Part shown: in pieces, positions 7,278 through 15,931 of the stretch
How the letters are laid out: each line of letters opens with the position of its first letter
How positions within the stretch are numbered: the stretch's first letter is position 1
Origin: Anaerolineales bacterium
GTDB lineage: Bacteria > Chloroflexota > Anaerolineae > 4572-78 > J111
Direction: 5' to 3'
Assembly: GCA_012032575.1 (NCBI GenBank)
Contig: JAAUSP010000022.1
Coordinates: 1 to 27,859, forward strand
Length of the DNA: 27,859 nucleotides
Notes under the pieces: generated by a model
The model's input: only the letters and a program-made list of their open reading frames with translations
The model's database searches: none
What the model was told of the DNA's origin: nothing
Program-made: the position numbers and the translations under genes

Positions 7278-9451
7278 CTACTCCATCTGCTCATAAATCT
7301 GCCCCATCACAAAACGAGTCACGTGGTGCAGATGGGTGACAAAATCGGCCAGGTAATCAATGCCTTCCTGCTGAGCAGTGTAATACAGCGGATTCATCAC
7401 CGTCGAGCGCAGGACCAGCAGGCCGTGTTCGTCATATTCCTGGGCTGAAATCTTGAGATAGTTGAGCACAAATCCAATCGAGGCGCTGGCGTACTGTTCC
7501 TTTTCAAAGGTGGTCTGTGAGACAAAATAAGCTTTGGCATAGGGCATTTGGGTGCCCCGGCCGGCCTTGGGAATATCCAGCTCATCGTGAATTTGCCGGT
7601 TGAGCTGGTTGATCCAGGGCAGCGGCGTCTCGGCGGGGACAAGCCGGTCCTTGTGCCAGCGCATCGGCCGGGCGATGAAGCACAGAATGTTGGTATCGGG
7701 GTTATAGAGGGGAATAAAGGTGAAAGGGTATTTGAATTTCTCTTTGGGCGTGGCCGCAAAGCCGCAGGCGGCCTCAAAAGCGGCAAAGTTTTTGCGATGG
7801 CGCTGCAAATACAAAACAGCTTTTTGGCGTTGAGCAGGGTCGTCCGCACAATTTTGCCATGGCCATGCACGGTGAGTGGAATGGTGGTGTGGGCCAGCCA
7901 GCAGGCCGTTGCCGCCGCGCCCGGCTTGGAGCCTTCCAGGATATACGGGCCGACCGCTTTGATTTCCACCAGTTGGTCAATGGCCTTGACGCCCTCGCGC
8001 TCGTCGGAGATGTATTGGGCGCGTTGGGTCATCAACTCGGTGACCAGCCCGTTTTTGAAGGCGACCAGCCCGGCCGGGTACGGAATGTAGCCCATTTTGT
8101 GGGGGTCAATCGCCATCGAGTCGGCCTCCGGCATGGCGATGAAGGCTTTGTAAACATCCGGGCTGTCCCAGGCAATTTTGGTCAGGGGGGTTGAGGCACT
8201 GGGGCGCAAAAATTCGCCGGACAGCCGCTCCTGGGCATTAATCGCCTCGACATAGCGGGCGCAGGTTTCATCCAGGTTTTGCGTCTCGCTTCTCGGCAGG
8301 GCGTGACCGCAGAAGATGCTGCGCAGATAGCCACCCCAGGCAGCGTCAACATGCAGCCAGAAGGATTGGTTGCGGGTCCGGGCCAACTCATCCCGGAGGC
8401 GGGCGATCTCGTGGATGGGGTCCACTGCGCCTTCCTCAGTGGTGCCGACCACACCCACCACGGCGGCGATATATTCCTGCGGCGACAGCTCGGCCAGCAT
8501 GGACGCCAGAGCCGCCGCATCCAAACGGAAACGAAATGTCACCGGGACCAGCCGCAGACAATCCTCGCCGTAGCCCAGCACATTGGCCGCTTTGGCCAGA
8601 CAGTAATGCGCCGCCGCCGAGGAAAAAATGACCGGTCGCAGCCCTACCTTGCGGCTGACCGCCCCGAAGCCGCGCAGCTTGACATTGTAATCGCTGACGC
8701 GGACAAAGCTGTTGATGGCGTTGAGGACGGTTTCCTGTTCCCGGCCCAGTTCCTCCACTTCATAGCGGGCCAGCTTGCGAATCATAAAAACGGCCTCGTT
8801 GGGGCGGAGGCCGATCAGCTCGCGGTCGCTCACCTCGCCCAGCAACGCCTGCTGCCCATTGGCCGTTTTGACCCTGAAGTTGAGGGCATGGGCCTGGCAG
8901 TAGTCGCGCACAATGAACGGCACAAATTGGACCATCCGGGCCACCCACAGCGCCTCCAAATTGGCAATCGTACCACCCGAACAGAGGTGCGCCCAGGCTT
9001 TTTTGGGATTATAGCCCAGCATCTCGGCCACCATGCGGCCCACTTCCAATTCCAGCCGAACCGTAACCGGCGCGGCCTCATCGGTGACGTTGTTGGGGTT
9101 GTACAGCATCCCGGCAAAATACCCCAGGATACTGGGGATGGTCTGCTCCGAGATCATATGGGCAATATAACGGGGCGAATGAAAGGGAAAATCGGCCTTG
9201 AGGTTGTTGAGAATCGTATCCAGGTGGGCGTTAAGCTGGTCCTGCCAGATGCCGTGTTCGCGCCGGCGTTCCCGGCTGATGACCACCGGATCATTGGGAA
9301 AGTAATTTCTGCGCCAATGCACGTGGTCTTGCAGGATATGAGTCAGTAAATCCAACAAAAGATCGCTGTGCTCCGCTTTGGGGCCAAGAAACCAGGCCGC
9401 CATGGGAAGATCGCTTTGCGATTGTTCAGAAACACCCTTTTTCTTGCTCAT
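7278..9451 (-). CDS. Tyrosine-decarboxylase-like PLP enzyme, one frameshift
   Basis: Frames 7397-9451 (N-terminal) and 7278-7814 (C-terminal) form one protein of about 724 residues. It has group II PLP decarboxylase motifs: SSAAAHYCLAKA, FWLHVDAAWGGYLRS, and the PLP lysine K452 in MAIDPHKMGYIPYPAG. The HKMGYIPYPAG and YILEGSKPGAAATACWLAH segments closely resemble bacterial tyrosine decarboxylases, though those are about 620 residues, so this one is longer. The break is at the five-T run 7821-7825. One more base restores NAKKAVLYLQRHRKNFAAFEA across the join. I prefer the ATG at 9451 over a GTG at 9463 because AAGG lies just upstream of the ATG, though the site is weak. Expected role: decarboxylation of tyrosine or a related aromatic amino acid to the amine; substrate inferred. 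Confidence 0.85.
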
Positions 9452-9527
9452 TTGCCTTGACACTTTTTATTAACGACAAAATTTTTTTGCCAAATTTTCC
9501 AAGCCGTAACTTTTCCTGTTACACCCC

Positions 9528-9562
9528 GAAGATTTCTCGGCCTTTGGCCTCGAAATGACATG
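9528..9562 (-). repeat. Half copy of the palindromic repeat
   Basis: This segment matches only one arm of copies A and B, ending in TCGAAATGACATG (9550-9562). It forms a small GGCC-TTT-GGCC hairpin. It fills part of the 134-base gap between the aldehyde dehydrogenase and the TyrDC-like gene, and looks like a decayed copy. Confidence 0.7.
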
Positions 9563-9585
9563 GAAGCTCAACCATAACCTAGTTT

Positions 9586-11048
9586 TCAACCGAACGTGCC
9601 ATGCCGGTGAGTAATATTTTTTAGCTCGCAGTAAAAATCAAAACTCCAGCGCCCGCCTTCCCGGCCAATCCCCGACTGTTTCGCCCCGCCAAAGGGCTGG
9701 GCCAGGTCACGCACGTAAAAACAGTTCACCCAGACCAGGCCGGCTTCAACCGCTTCGGCCACACGCTGCGCCCGCGCTTCGTTTTGGGTAAAAATGGTGG
9801 CGGCCAGGCCATAGGGAGTGTCATTGGCCAGGGCAATCGCTTCGGCCTCGTCCTTGAAGGTTTGCAGGGTCAGCACCGGGCCAAATACTTCTTGCTGCAA
9901 AATCTCCGCTCCGGCGGGTAGGTCAACAAAAAGGGCCGGCTGATAATACAAACCGCCCAGTTCGGGCGACACCTGACCGCCGTAGACCAGCCGCGCTCCC
10001 TGGTTGATGGCCCGCTGCACAAAACCATCCACCCGTTTCAGGTGATGGGGGTGAATCAGCGGGCCAACCTGGGTTTGCGGATCGCGCGGATCGCCGAGCC
10101 GGAGATGGCTGGCTCCGGCCTGCATTCGCTCCAGCAGGTCAGCGGCCACCGTTTCTTCCACCAGCAGGCGCGTCCCGGCCAGGCAGACTTGCCCGGCATT
10201 GTCGTACTGCTCCAGCATATTGCGCCAGGCCAGGTCCAAATCGGCGTCGGCAAAGACAATCAGGGGCGACTTGCCGCCCAGCTCAAAACTGACCGGGGTC
10301 AAATTCTGCGCCGCCGCCGCGCCGATCTTCCGGGCGGTTTCCACCGAGCCGGTGAAGGAGATGCGCCGCACCCCCGGATGGCTACCAGGGCCGCTCCGGC
10401 CTCCTCGCCGATGCCCTGAACCACATTGAACACCCCCGGCGGCAGACCGGCGGCGGCGGCAAAATCGGCCAGCAGTGAGCAGGTCAACGGGGCCCACTCC
10501 GGCGGTTTCAACACCACCGTGTTGCCCGCCGCCAGGGCCGGGCCAACCTTCCAGGTGGAAAGCATAAATGGCGCGTTCCAGGGCGTAATCAGGGCGGTCA
10601 CGCCGGCCGGGTGATAGACCACCCGGTTATGGGCGTTGGCCGGGGGCGTATCCCACTCGTCGCCCTGCAATTTTTCGGCGTACTCGGCAAAGTAGCGGAT
10701 GTTGTGCGCCCCGCGTTTCATCACCCGCAGCCGGCTGGCTTCGAGCAGCGAACCGTTGTCGGTAGTCTCGACCATCGCCAAATCTTCCACCCGGCTTTCA
10801 ATAATATCGGCCAGCCGGCGCAGATAGACTCCCCGCCCTGCCGGGCCAAGCGCCGCCCAGCCGGGAAATGCCTGCTGCGCGGCAGATACCGCTGCCTCAA
10901 CCTCAGCCGCGCCTCCGGCAGAAATATGCCCCAGCACGGTTTGATCAATCGGGCTGATATCTTCAAAGGTTTGGACCGAGGCGACCCGTTCACCGTTGAT
11001 ATAGTGTCCGGTGGATATACGAATACCGGCAATGACTACTTCTCCCAT
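9586..11048 (-). CDS. NAD(P)-dependent aldehyde dehydrogenase (HpaE/BADH-like), one frameshift
   Basis: Frames 10299-11048 and 9586-10497 join into about 488 codons, the normal length for this superfamily. The catalytic glutamate (about residue 255) lies in FELGGKSP and the nucleophilic cysteine (about 289) in GQVCLAGTR. The cofactor region has TPWNAPFMLSTWKVGPALAAGN, shown here as two parts: TPWNAPFML and KVGPALAAGN. The C-terminal end shows KQSGIGREGG. The break is at the GG at 10380-10381. One extra base gives ALVAHPGVRRISFTGS, exactly the family consensus. It overlaps the marR gene by 13 bases and has a good AAAGGACAGG ribosome site, so both are one operon. In meta-cleavage pathways this enzyme oxidises the ring-opened semialdehyde; here that role is inferred from neighbours. 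Confidence 0.88.
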
Positions 11049-11605
11049 GCGCCTGTCCTTTCGTTGGCGGGCTGGCTCACCGCCGAAGCTCCGTCTAGCC
11101 CTTTTTTCGCGCCGCTGATTACTTTGCGCAGCAGATGGGCCAGGGTTTCCTGTTCCTCCCGACTCAAACTTGAGGCAATTTCGGCTTCGCCCCGGTTGAA
11201 GCGCGGAAACACATGTTTGATCAGGGTTTCGCCGGCCGGGGTCAGTTCAACCAGGACCAGCCGCCGGTCAACGGTGCTTTGCCGCCGCAGGCACAGGCCC
11301 CGCGCTTCCAGCAGGCTGACAATACTGGTCACCGTAGCCCGCGTGACGCTTTGGGATTTGGCAATATCGCGGGTTTCAATCGGTCCCCAAATCCACAGAA
11401 TAAACAGCGTCGAGAAGCTGGCCCAGGTCAGCTCAAACTCGCGCAGCACAGTCCGTTCCATGCGCAGCCGAAATACCTGCGCCGCGCGCCAGATGTTGGC
11501 CAAAACAGCCATAGCCAAAAAATTAACCGGCAAGTCCGACGCGCGTTGCATCACGTCAATTTCTTCAGGCAGCAAATCATCCGCTAGAGGCACAGAGAAC
11601 TCCAC
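11036..11605 (-). CDS. MarR-family transcriptional regulator
   Basis: A 189-residue winged-helix regulator of the MarR family, which usually binds a palindrome as a dimer and lets go when an aromatic ligand binds. The recognition helix region is IAKSQSVTRATVTSIVSLLE, followed by the wing RRQSTVDRRLVLVELTPAG. The start is a GTG with no strong ribosome site. In-frame stops lie just upstream, so the protein cannot be longer; a later ATG (11551) is possible. It is first in the minus-strand operon and overlaps the aldehyde dehydrogenase gene, as HpaR-type regulators often sit with their pathway genes. It probably represses itself and the cluster through the palindrome at 11734-11745. Confidence 0.88.
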   Translation of the reverse strand: MEFSVPLADDLLPEEIDVMQRASDLPVNFLAMAVLANIWRAAQVFRLRMERTVLREFELTWASFSTLFILWIWGPIETRDIAKSQSVTRATVTSIVSLLEARGLCLRRQSTVDRRLVLVELTPAGETLIKHVFPRFNRGEAEIASSLSREEQETLAHLLRKVISGAKKGLDGASAVSQPANERTGAWEK

Positions 11606-11623
11606 CGTTCTCGATTATTTTCA

Positions 11624-11629
11624 AACGTT
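11624..11629. promoter_or_regulatory. AACGTT core, possible second MarR half-site region
   Basis: A TTCAAACGTTCAAG context in the marR leader shares the AACGTT core with the perfect palindrome at 11734-11745. It sits 19 bases upstream of the marR start codon. It could be a weaker operator, but the symmetry outside the core is poor. Confidence 0.3.
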
Positions 11630-11733
11630 CAAGTGGTGCAGACTTCAATGGCCCGGTGTGGTTTGGAGCGCAGCATCGTGGAGGCGGCGGGCCGACCGGT
11701 GAGGAAGAAGTGTTCAAACCTAACCATTAGAGG

Positions 11734-11745
11734 TCTAACGTTAGA
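11734..11745. promoter_or_regulatory. Palindromic operator TCTAACGTTAGA, probable MarR site
   Basis: A perfect 12-base palindrome. It lies about 10 bases downstream of the -10 box of the marR promoter, covering roughly +3 to +14, where a bound repressor would block the polymerase. Size and position fit MarR autoregulation. Confidence 0.6.
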
Positions 11746-11754
11746 TTTCAAACG

Positions 11755-11782
11755 ATTCTAGCCAATTTTGAAAAGTTGTCAA
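11755..11782 (-). promoter_or_regulatory. Sigma-70-type promoter for marR and the catabolic operon
   Basis: On the minus strand TTGACA (11777-11782) is a perfect -35 box and TAGAAT (11755-11760) a near-consensus -10, with a 16-base spacer. The start site would be near 11748, giving a leader of about 143 bases before the GTG of marR. The palindrome lies just after the start. Confidence 0.65.
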
Positions 11783-11822
11783 AAAACTGAGCCGGGCTGA
11801 GCCGACCTATAGGGTTTTATTA

Positions 11823-11851
11823 TTTTCACACTTACCCAAAATAGATATACT
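11823..11851 (+). promoter_or_regulatory. Possible promoter for the sugar kinase gene
   Basis: TTTTCA (11823-11828) and TATACT (11846-11851) are separated by 17 bases and would start transcription about 27 bases ahead of the kinase ATG. The -35 box is weak, so this is tentative. The 279-base gap 11606-11884 is thus a divergent control region. Confidence 0.35.
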
Positions 11852-11884
11852 TATCCTGAATTTATCCCAAAGGATTGCCGCCTT

Positions 11885-12813
11885 ATGACCAAACCTGTTG
11901 TCACGGTTGTCGGCAGTTTTGCCGTTGGCTTGACCATTCGCACCAGCCACATGCCTGTCTTTGGCGAAACGCTCATCGGTTCCGATTTTGATATGGGACC
12001 GGGCGGCAAGGGGTCGAATCAGGCAGTCGGTGCAGCCCGGCTGGGGGCCGACGCGCATTTCGTCGGTATCATCGGCGACGACAAATTGGGCGAAATCGCC
12101 ACCGGCCTGTACGCCCGGGAGGGCGTGGACACAACCCACCTCTGGAAAACGACCCGGATGGCGACCGGCGTCGGCTTTATCATTCTTAACCAAAGCGGCG
12201 AAAACGGTATTATTTTGGATATGTCGGCCAACAAGCTGATGGATGCCGCCTTTGTGGACCGGGCCGAAGCACAAATTGCCCGCAGCAGTGTGGTTATGGC
12301 CGTCCTGGAAATTCCGGTAGCGGCGGCGGCGCGTGGACTGGCATTGGGCCAAAAGCACGGCGTGCGGACCCTTCTCAATCCGGCTCCAGCGACCAAACTT
12401 GACGATTCCGTGCTCAAACAGGTAGACTACCTGACGCCCAACGAAACCGAACTACGTATCCTGATGGGCCTGGCCCCCAACGATCCAACCCCCACCGCCG
12501 AGCTGGCCGCTCAACTCCGCCGGCACGGGGTGGGCAACTTAATTGTGACGATGGGCGAAAAAGGGGCGCTCATCCTCACCGACGAGCAGACGACCCCCGT
12601 GCCCGGCGTGGCAGTTGAGGTGGTGGATACCACCGGGGCCGGCGACGCTTTCAACGCCGGGCTGGCCGTCGCCTGGCCGAAGGGCGGAGTCTGCTGGAAG
12701 CCGTCCAATACGCCAACTGCGCCGGCGCGATTGCCTGCACCCGGCTGGGGGTTATCCCCGCCCTGGGCCGCCGGACGCAGGTGGATGAACTGTATGCTAA
12801 AATGTTTGGCTGA
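11885..12813 (+). CDS. PfkB/ribokinase-family carbohydrate kinase, one frameshift
   Basis: About 310 codons once corrected. It phosphorylates a sugar or nucleoside with ATP; ribokinase is the closest type. The N-terminal substrate signature is MGPGGKGSNQAVGAARLGA. The second PfkB signature with the anion hole and catalytic Asp is DTTGAGDAFNAG (Asp about residue 254). Past this motif the frame is lost at the CC at 12672-12673. Adding one base restores VALAEGRSLLEAVQYANCAG and a natural end at 12813 (YAKMFG). The uncorrected frame would run to 12835 with unlike sequence. AAAGGA lies 12 bases before the ATG. It is divergent from marR. Substrate is unknown and a link to the catabolic genes is not evident. 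Confidence 0.87.
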
Positions 12814-12844
12814 CCCAAATGAGCCGCCTTGTTAAAGCCAGGAT

Positions 12845-12922
12845 TTTTCGCCACGAATTAACACAAATTAACACGAAGAAAAAACAAAATTTGTGAAATT
12901 CGTGCTAATTGGTGGCGGAAAA
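12845..12922. repeat. Imperfect inverted repeat, dispersed-repeat type
   Basis: TTTTCGCCACGAATTA at the left pairs with TAATTGGTGGCGGAAAA at the right with few mismatches, and there are inner CACGAA/TTCGTG arms. The AT-rich core repeats AATTAACAC. Such CGCCACGAATT sequences are common between genes in environmental bacteria. It could act as a bidirectional terminator after the kinase gene. The 199-base gap 12814-13012 holds no gene. Confidence 0.55.
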
Positions 12923-13012
12923 CTTTCCTTACCAGAGTCGCAAAATGAGAATCGGAAAGCCCTGACACCTGGTACGTGACACTTGACACTTATTCCTAAG
13001 GAGAACAGCATC

Positions 13013-14920
13013 ATGACACCCTCCCCCACCCCCCGCGAGCGGGTTAAAACCGCCCTTAACCACCAGCAGCCCGACCGGACGCCGGTTGACTTTCTGGCTA
13101 CGCCGGAAATTTGGGAGCGGCTGGTCCAACACCTGGGGTTGTCCCCCCAGCCGTTGACCGACGCTGACCTTTTTGACCCCACCTGGGAAGCGATTCTGCG
13201 CCACTTTGAGGTGGACTGCCGCTTGTTATCCTACGACCAGTTTTTCAACCCGCCCGCCTCGTTTTTGCGCCCGCAGGCCCAGGTGGACTGGTGGAGTTCG
13301 CTCAGCCGCTCCCTGCCCAACCGCATGTGGCGGCAGCGGCTGCCCAGCGGCGATATGTACGGCCCCTTCGGCCATCATATCCGCATTGTCAAAAACCCTA
13401 CGGGGGCATACGAGGAGTTTGCCGGCTGGCCGCTCAAAAGCGCCGCCTCGGTGGACGACCTCAAACGGTATCCCTGGCCCGACCCGGACTGGTGGGATTT
13501 CAGCCCGCTGCCCGGTCTCATCCGGCAGTGGGACGCCCACCAGGAGTATCATCTGCGGTTTCGCATCGGCTCGATTTTTGAAACCGCCTGGCAGCTTCGC
13601 GGCTTGCAGGAATTTTTGATGGATTTGGTCATCCATCCGGCCATCCCGCTGTACATTATGGACCGGCTGACCGAAATCACGGTCGAGCTGACCCGCCGCG
13701 TTTTGGATTTGGTGGGCGACCGGCTGGATATGATCTATTTCTATGACGATGTGGCCACCCAAAATTCACTCATGATTTCGCAGGAGATGTGGCGCGACTA
13801 CATCCGCCCGCGTCACGCCCAGCTCATCGAACCGGCCAAAAAACGCAACCTGGCGGTGATGTATCACTGCGATGGGGCCATCTATCCGCTCGTCCCCGAA
13901 TTGATCGAGTTGGGGATTGATTTGCTCAACCCGGTTCAGGCCGACGCCAAGGGCATGGAACCGCCCCGCCTCAAGGCCGAATTTGGCAACCGGCTCAGCT
14001 TTCACGGCGGGCTGGACATCATCAAAACCCTGCCGCGTGGCACCGTCGAGGACGTGCGCCGCGAGGTCCGCGAGCGGGTCCAGGTATTGGGCCGGCAGGG
14101 CGGTTATATCATGGCCAGCTCGCACCACATCCAATCTGACACCCCCCTGGCTAATGTGCTGGCCATGTACGAGCTTGACCTGCGGACTTATCGCCCGGAT
14201 GAAGCAGCAGCCGTCTGGTCAGAGACAACTCAGGCAATACAGTCGAGCACAGTGGTTCATGAAGCTACAGCAGCAGCCACCGAAACCGAAACGCTGCTGG
14301 ACGATCTGTACAACGCCGTCATTGACGGAGACCGGGGCATGGTGCAAGCGGTGGTGCCGCAACTGCTGGCCGCGCAGATGGCCCCCGAAGTGGTCCTGTA
14401 CGACGGGATGATCCCGGCCATGCGCGAGGTCGGGCGGCAGTTTGAAAGCGGCTCCTGTTTTGTGCCGGAAATGCTGGTAGCCGCCAACGCCATGCAAGCC
14501 GGACTGGACATCCTGAAGCCACTGCTGGTAAAAAGTGAGGTCAAACCCATTGCCAAAGCCGCTGTCGGCACGGTGCAGAGCGACATCCACGACATCGGCA
14601 AAAATATGGTCATCATGATGCTGCAAGGGGCTGGCTTTGAGGTGGTAGATTTGGGGGTGAACGCCCCGCCGGAAAAGTTCATCCAGGCCGTCCATGAGGG
14701 CGCGCAACTTGTCGGCATGTCGGCCCTGCTGACCACCACGATGGTCAACATTCCGCTGACCATTCAGAAACTGGCCGAAGCCGGCGTGCGCGACCAAATC
14801 AAGATCATCATTGGCGGCGCGCCGCTGACCCAGGAGTTTGCTGATCAGGCCGGGGCCGACGGTTTTGCCGCCGATGCCAGCCAGGCGGTGACGGTCGCGA
14901 AAGCGTTGTTGGGAGTTTGA
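13013..14920 (+). CDS. Fused UroD-type methyltransferase and corrinoid protein
   Basis: This 635-residue protein joins two parts usually made separately in methylotrophic systems. Residues 1 to about 370 are a uroporphyrinogen-decarboxylase-fold methyltransferase (MtaA/MtbA type) with an H285-C286 pair in MYHCDGAIYPL. A linker of about 20 Ser/Thr/Ala-rich residues follows. Residues about 400-490 are the helical cap, and 515-634 the B12-binding Rossmann domain with the cobalt-ligand motif DIHDIGKN (His526). The second metal-binding Cys expected near GGYIMASSHHIQSDTP appears as Ser. The start at 13013 follows AAGGAGAA; an in-frame TTG upstream is not credible. Likely role: moving a methyl group between a substrate and corrinoid in one chain; the substrate is unknown. 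Family is confident. Confidence 0.88.
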   Translation: MTPSPTPRERVKTALNHQQPDRTPVDFLATPEIWERLVQHLGLSPQPLTDADLFDPTWEAILRHFEVDCRLLSYDQFFNPPASFLRPQAQVDWWSSLSRSLPNRMWRQRLPSGDMYGPFGHHIRIVKNPTGAYEEFAGWPLKSAASVDDLKRYPWPDPDWWDFSPLPGLIRQWDAHQEYHLRFRIGSIFETAWQLRGLQEFLMDLVIHPAIPLYIMDRLTEITVELTRRVLDLVGDRLDMIYFYDDVATQNSLMISQEMWRDYIRPRHAQLIEPAKKRNLAVMYHCDGAIYPLVPELIELGIDLLNPVQADAKGMEPPRLKAEFGNRLSFHGGLDIIKTLPRGTVEDVRREVRERVQVLGRQGGYIMASSHHIQSDTPLANVLAMYELDLRTYRPDEAAAVWSETTQAIQSSTVVHEATAAATETETLLDDLYNAVIDGDRGMVQAVVPQLLAAQMAPEVVLYDGMIPAMREVGRQFESGSCFVPEMLVAANAMQAGLDILKPLLVKSEVKPIAKAAVGTVQSDIHDIGKNMVIMMLQGAGFEVVDLGVNAPPEKFIQAVHEGAQLVGMSALLTTTMVNIPLTIQKLAEAGVRDQIKIIIGGAPLTQEFADQAGADGFAADASQAVTVAKALLGV

Positions 14921-14998
14921 TGTCATTGCGAGGCCATAGGCCGAAGCAATCCCTCTGTCTCGGATAGGAGACTGCTTCGCCTGCGGCTCGCAGTGACA
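14921..14998 (+). repeat. Palindromic repeat of the TGTCATTGCGAG type
   Basis: Ends TGTCATTGCGAG (14921-14932) and CTCGCAGTGACA (14987-14998) are inverted with one mismatch. Inner CGAAGCAATC / GACTGCTTCG arms also pair. It begins right after the methyltransferase stop codon and separates it from the Nudix gene. It is related in design to, but differs in sequence from, copies A and B. Confidence 0.75.
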
Positions 14999-15026
14999 TG
15001 ATAGCTGTTTTTAGGGGAGGTAACTC

Positions 15027-15497
15027 GTGATTGAACGCCGCGCCGTGCGGGCCTTGCTGGTCAGTCCTCAGGACGAACTGCTCATGATCAAATTTGTCGA
15101 ACCCCAATCCAAACACGCCTTCTGGCTGATGCCCGGCGGCGGGATAGACCCCGGCGAGTCGCCGCTGATGAGTTTGAAGCGGGAAATCTTTGAGGAGACC
15201 GGCCTGACCGATTACGACATCGGGCCAGAGGTGTGGCAGCGCGAACACCAATTCACCTGGGACGGCCGGGGGGTTTTGCAGAAAGAACGGTATTTTCTGA
15301 TCCGGGTGGCCCGCTTCGAGCCGACTCATCGCCATTTACCCACCGCCACCGAGCAGGCCGCCTTTGCCGCCTTCCGCTGGTGGCAGGCCGCCGAGATGGA
15401 ACAGTCGCAGGAACTTTTTGCTCCCAGGGAGTTAGGCCGGTTGTTCCAGGCTTTGCTCCAGCAGGGTCCGCCGGCGACGCCGCTGGTTTTGGGTTAA
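15027..15497 (+). CDS. Nudix hydrolase
   Basis: A 156-residue Nudix protein, hydrolysing a nucleoside diphosphate linked to another group. The Nudix box GX5EX7REUXEEXGU is complete at residues 38-60, from G38 through REIFEETGL with E44, R52, E53, E56 and E57. The GTG start follows GGGGAGG closely and is the only good start. Preceding residues KHAFWLMPGGG fit the family. It is probably the last gene of the plus-strand run that begins with the sugar kinase. The substrate cannot be told from the sequence. Confidence 0.92.
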   Translation: MIERRAVRALLVSPQDELLMIKFVEPQSKHAFWLMPGGGIDPGESPLMSLKREIFEETGLTDYDIGPEVWQREHQFTWDGRGVLQKERYFLIRVARFEPTHRHLPTATEQAAFAAFRWWQAAEMEQSQELFAPRELGRLFQALLQQGPPATPLVLG

Positions 15498-15533
15498 CCC
15501 GGTATCGGCCTGCCGAAATAGTGGATTGGGTCT

Positions 15534-15567
15534 GATGCGTGATACGTAATTACTCTCATCACGCATC
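15534..15567 (+). terminator. Stem-loop after the Nudix gene
   Basis: GATGCGTGAT (15534-15543) pairs perfectly with ATCACGCATC (15558-15567); CTTTT follows about 10 bases on. It may end the plus-strand transcript. The T-run is not directly adjacent, so efficiency is doubtful. Confidence 0.4.
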
Positions 15568-15585
15568 ACGTATCAGCTTTTAGAT

Positions 15586-15609
15586 CGTTACGGGTTTGAA
15601 TCCGTAACG
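15586..15609. other. Perfect 8-bp hairpin CGTTACGG/CCGTAACG
   Basis: CGTTACGG (15586-15593) and CCGTAACG (15602-15609) enclose GTTTGAAT. It lies between convergent genes and could terminate transcription from the minus-strand restriction-modification genes. The loop faintly recalls a tRNA T-arm, but no tRNA can be folded here. Confidence 0.45.
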
Positions 15610-15653
15610 GGGTCATGGGCCGAGTTAAGGACACACTATTCATAAATATGGCT

Positions 15654-15912
15654 TCACCGCTTTAGCAATGTTACTATTGGGCCAGGCTCCACTTTGGGGC
15701 GATAAACTACAAATTGGTGGTTAGTACCAGCCGCCGGATTTGGGACAACATCTGCGGTCAATTCATTTTTTCGTAGATCAAATTTATAGCCAACCACCAG
15801 GTTATCACATTCAATGCAACTCTTTATCCATAGTGCTCAGGCGTTTTATGAGTTCACCGCCGCGAATTGCCTCATAACATTGGAGAAATATATCGAATAC
15901 TTGGGTTGGCAT
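15654..15912 (-). pseudogene. Remnant of a gene following the Zn-ribbon methylase, probable nuclease partner
   Basis: Twenty bases after the methylase stop, an ATG with GAGGT seven bases ahead opens MPTQVFDIFLQCYEAIRGGE and reads on to STMDKELH before a stop (15811-15912). From about 15820 down to 15654 a different frame reads ECDNLVVGYKFDLRKNEL and ends GPIVTLLKR. Both halves look like real protein, and the ribosome site is good. Together they make only about 85 residues. The abrupt passage from a helix-rich start to a strand-rich end, plus the frame change, suggests a longer gene that lost its middle. Its place next to a DNA methylase makes a restriction endonuclease the likeliest origin; this is inference. 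It could instead be a small intact gene with one sequencing error. Confidence 0.5.
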
Positions 15913-15931
15913 CAATTACCTCTGAGTACGC

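Noticed and set aside
8279..9349. 356-residue plus-strand frame inside the TyrDC-like gene
   Set aside because: It is opposite to a gene with clear catalytic motifs, has no ribosome site, and its residues look like a shadow of GC-rich coding DNA.
7278..9451. Programmed ribosomal frameshift in the TyrDC-like gene
   Set aside because: There is no slippery heptamer with a downstream structure, and ten other genes show the same kind of single-base break.
12983..13012. Earlier TTG start for the methyltransferase fusion
   Set aside because: The ATG at 13013 has AAGGAGAA at proper distance, and the upstream residues come from the ribosome-site DNA itself.
15586..15609. tRNA T-arm
   Set aside because: The loop has eight bases, and no acceptor, D or anticodon arms can be folded nearby.
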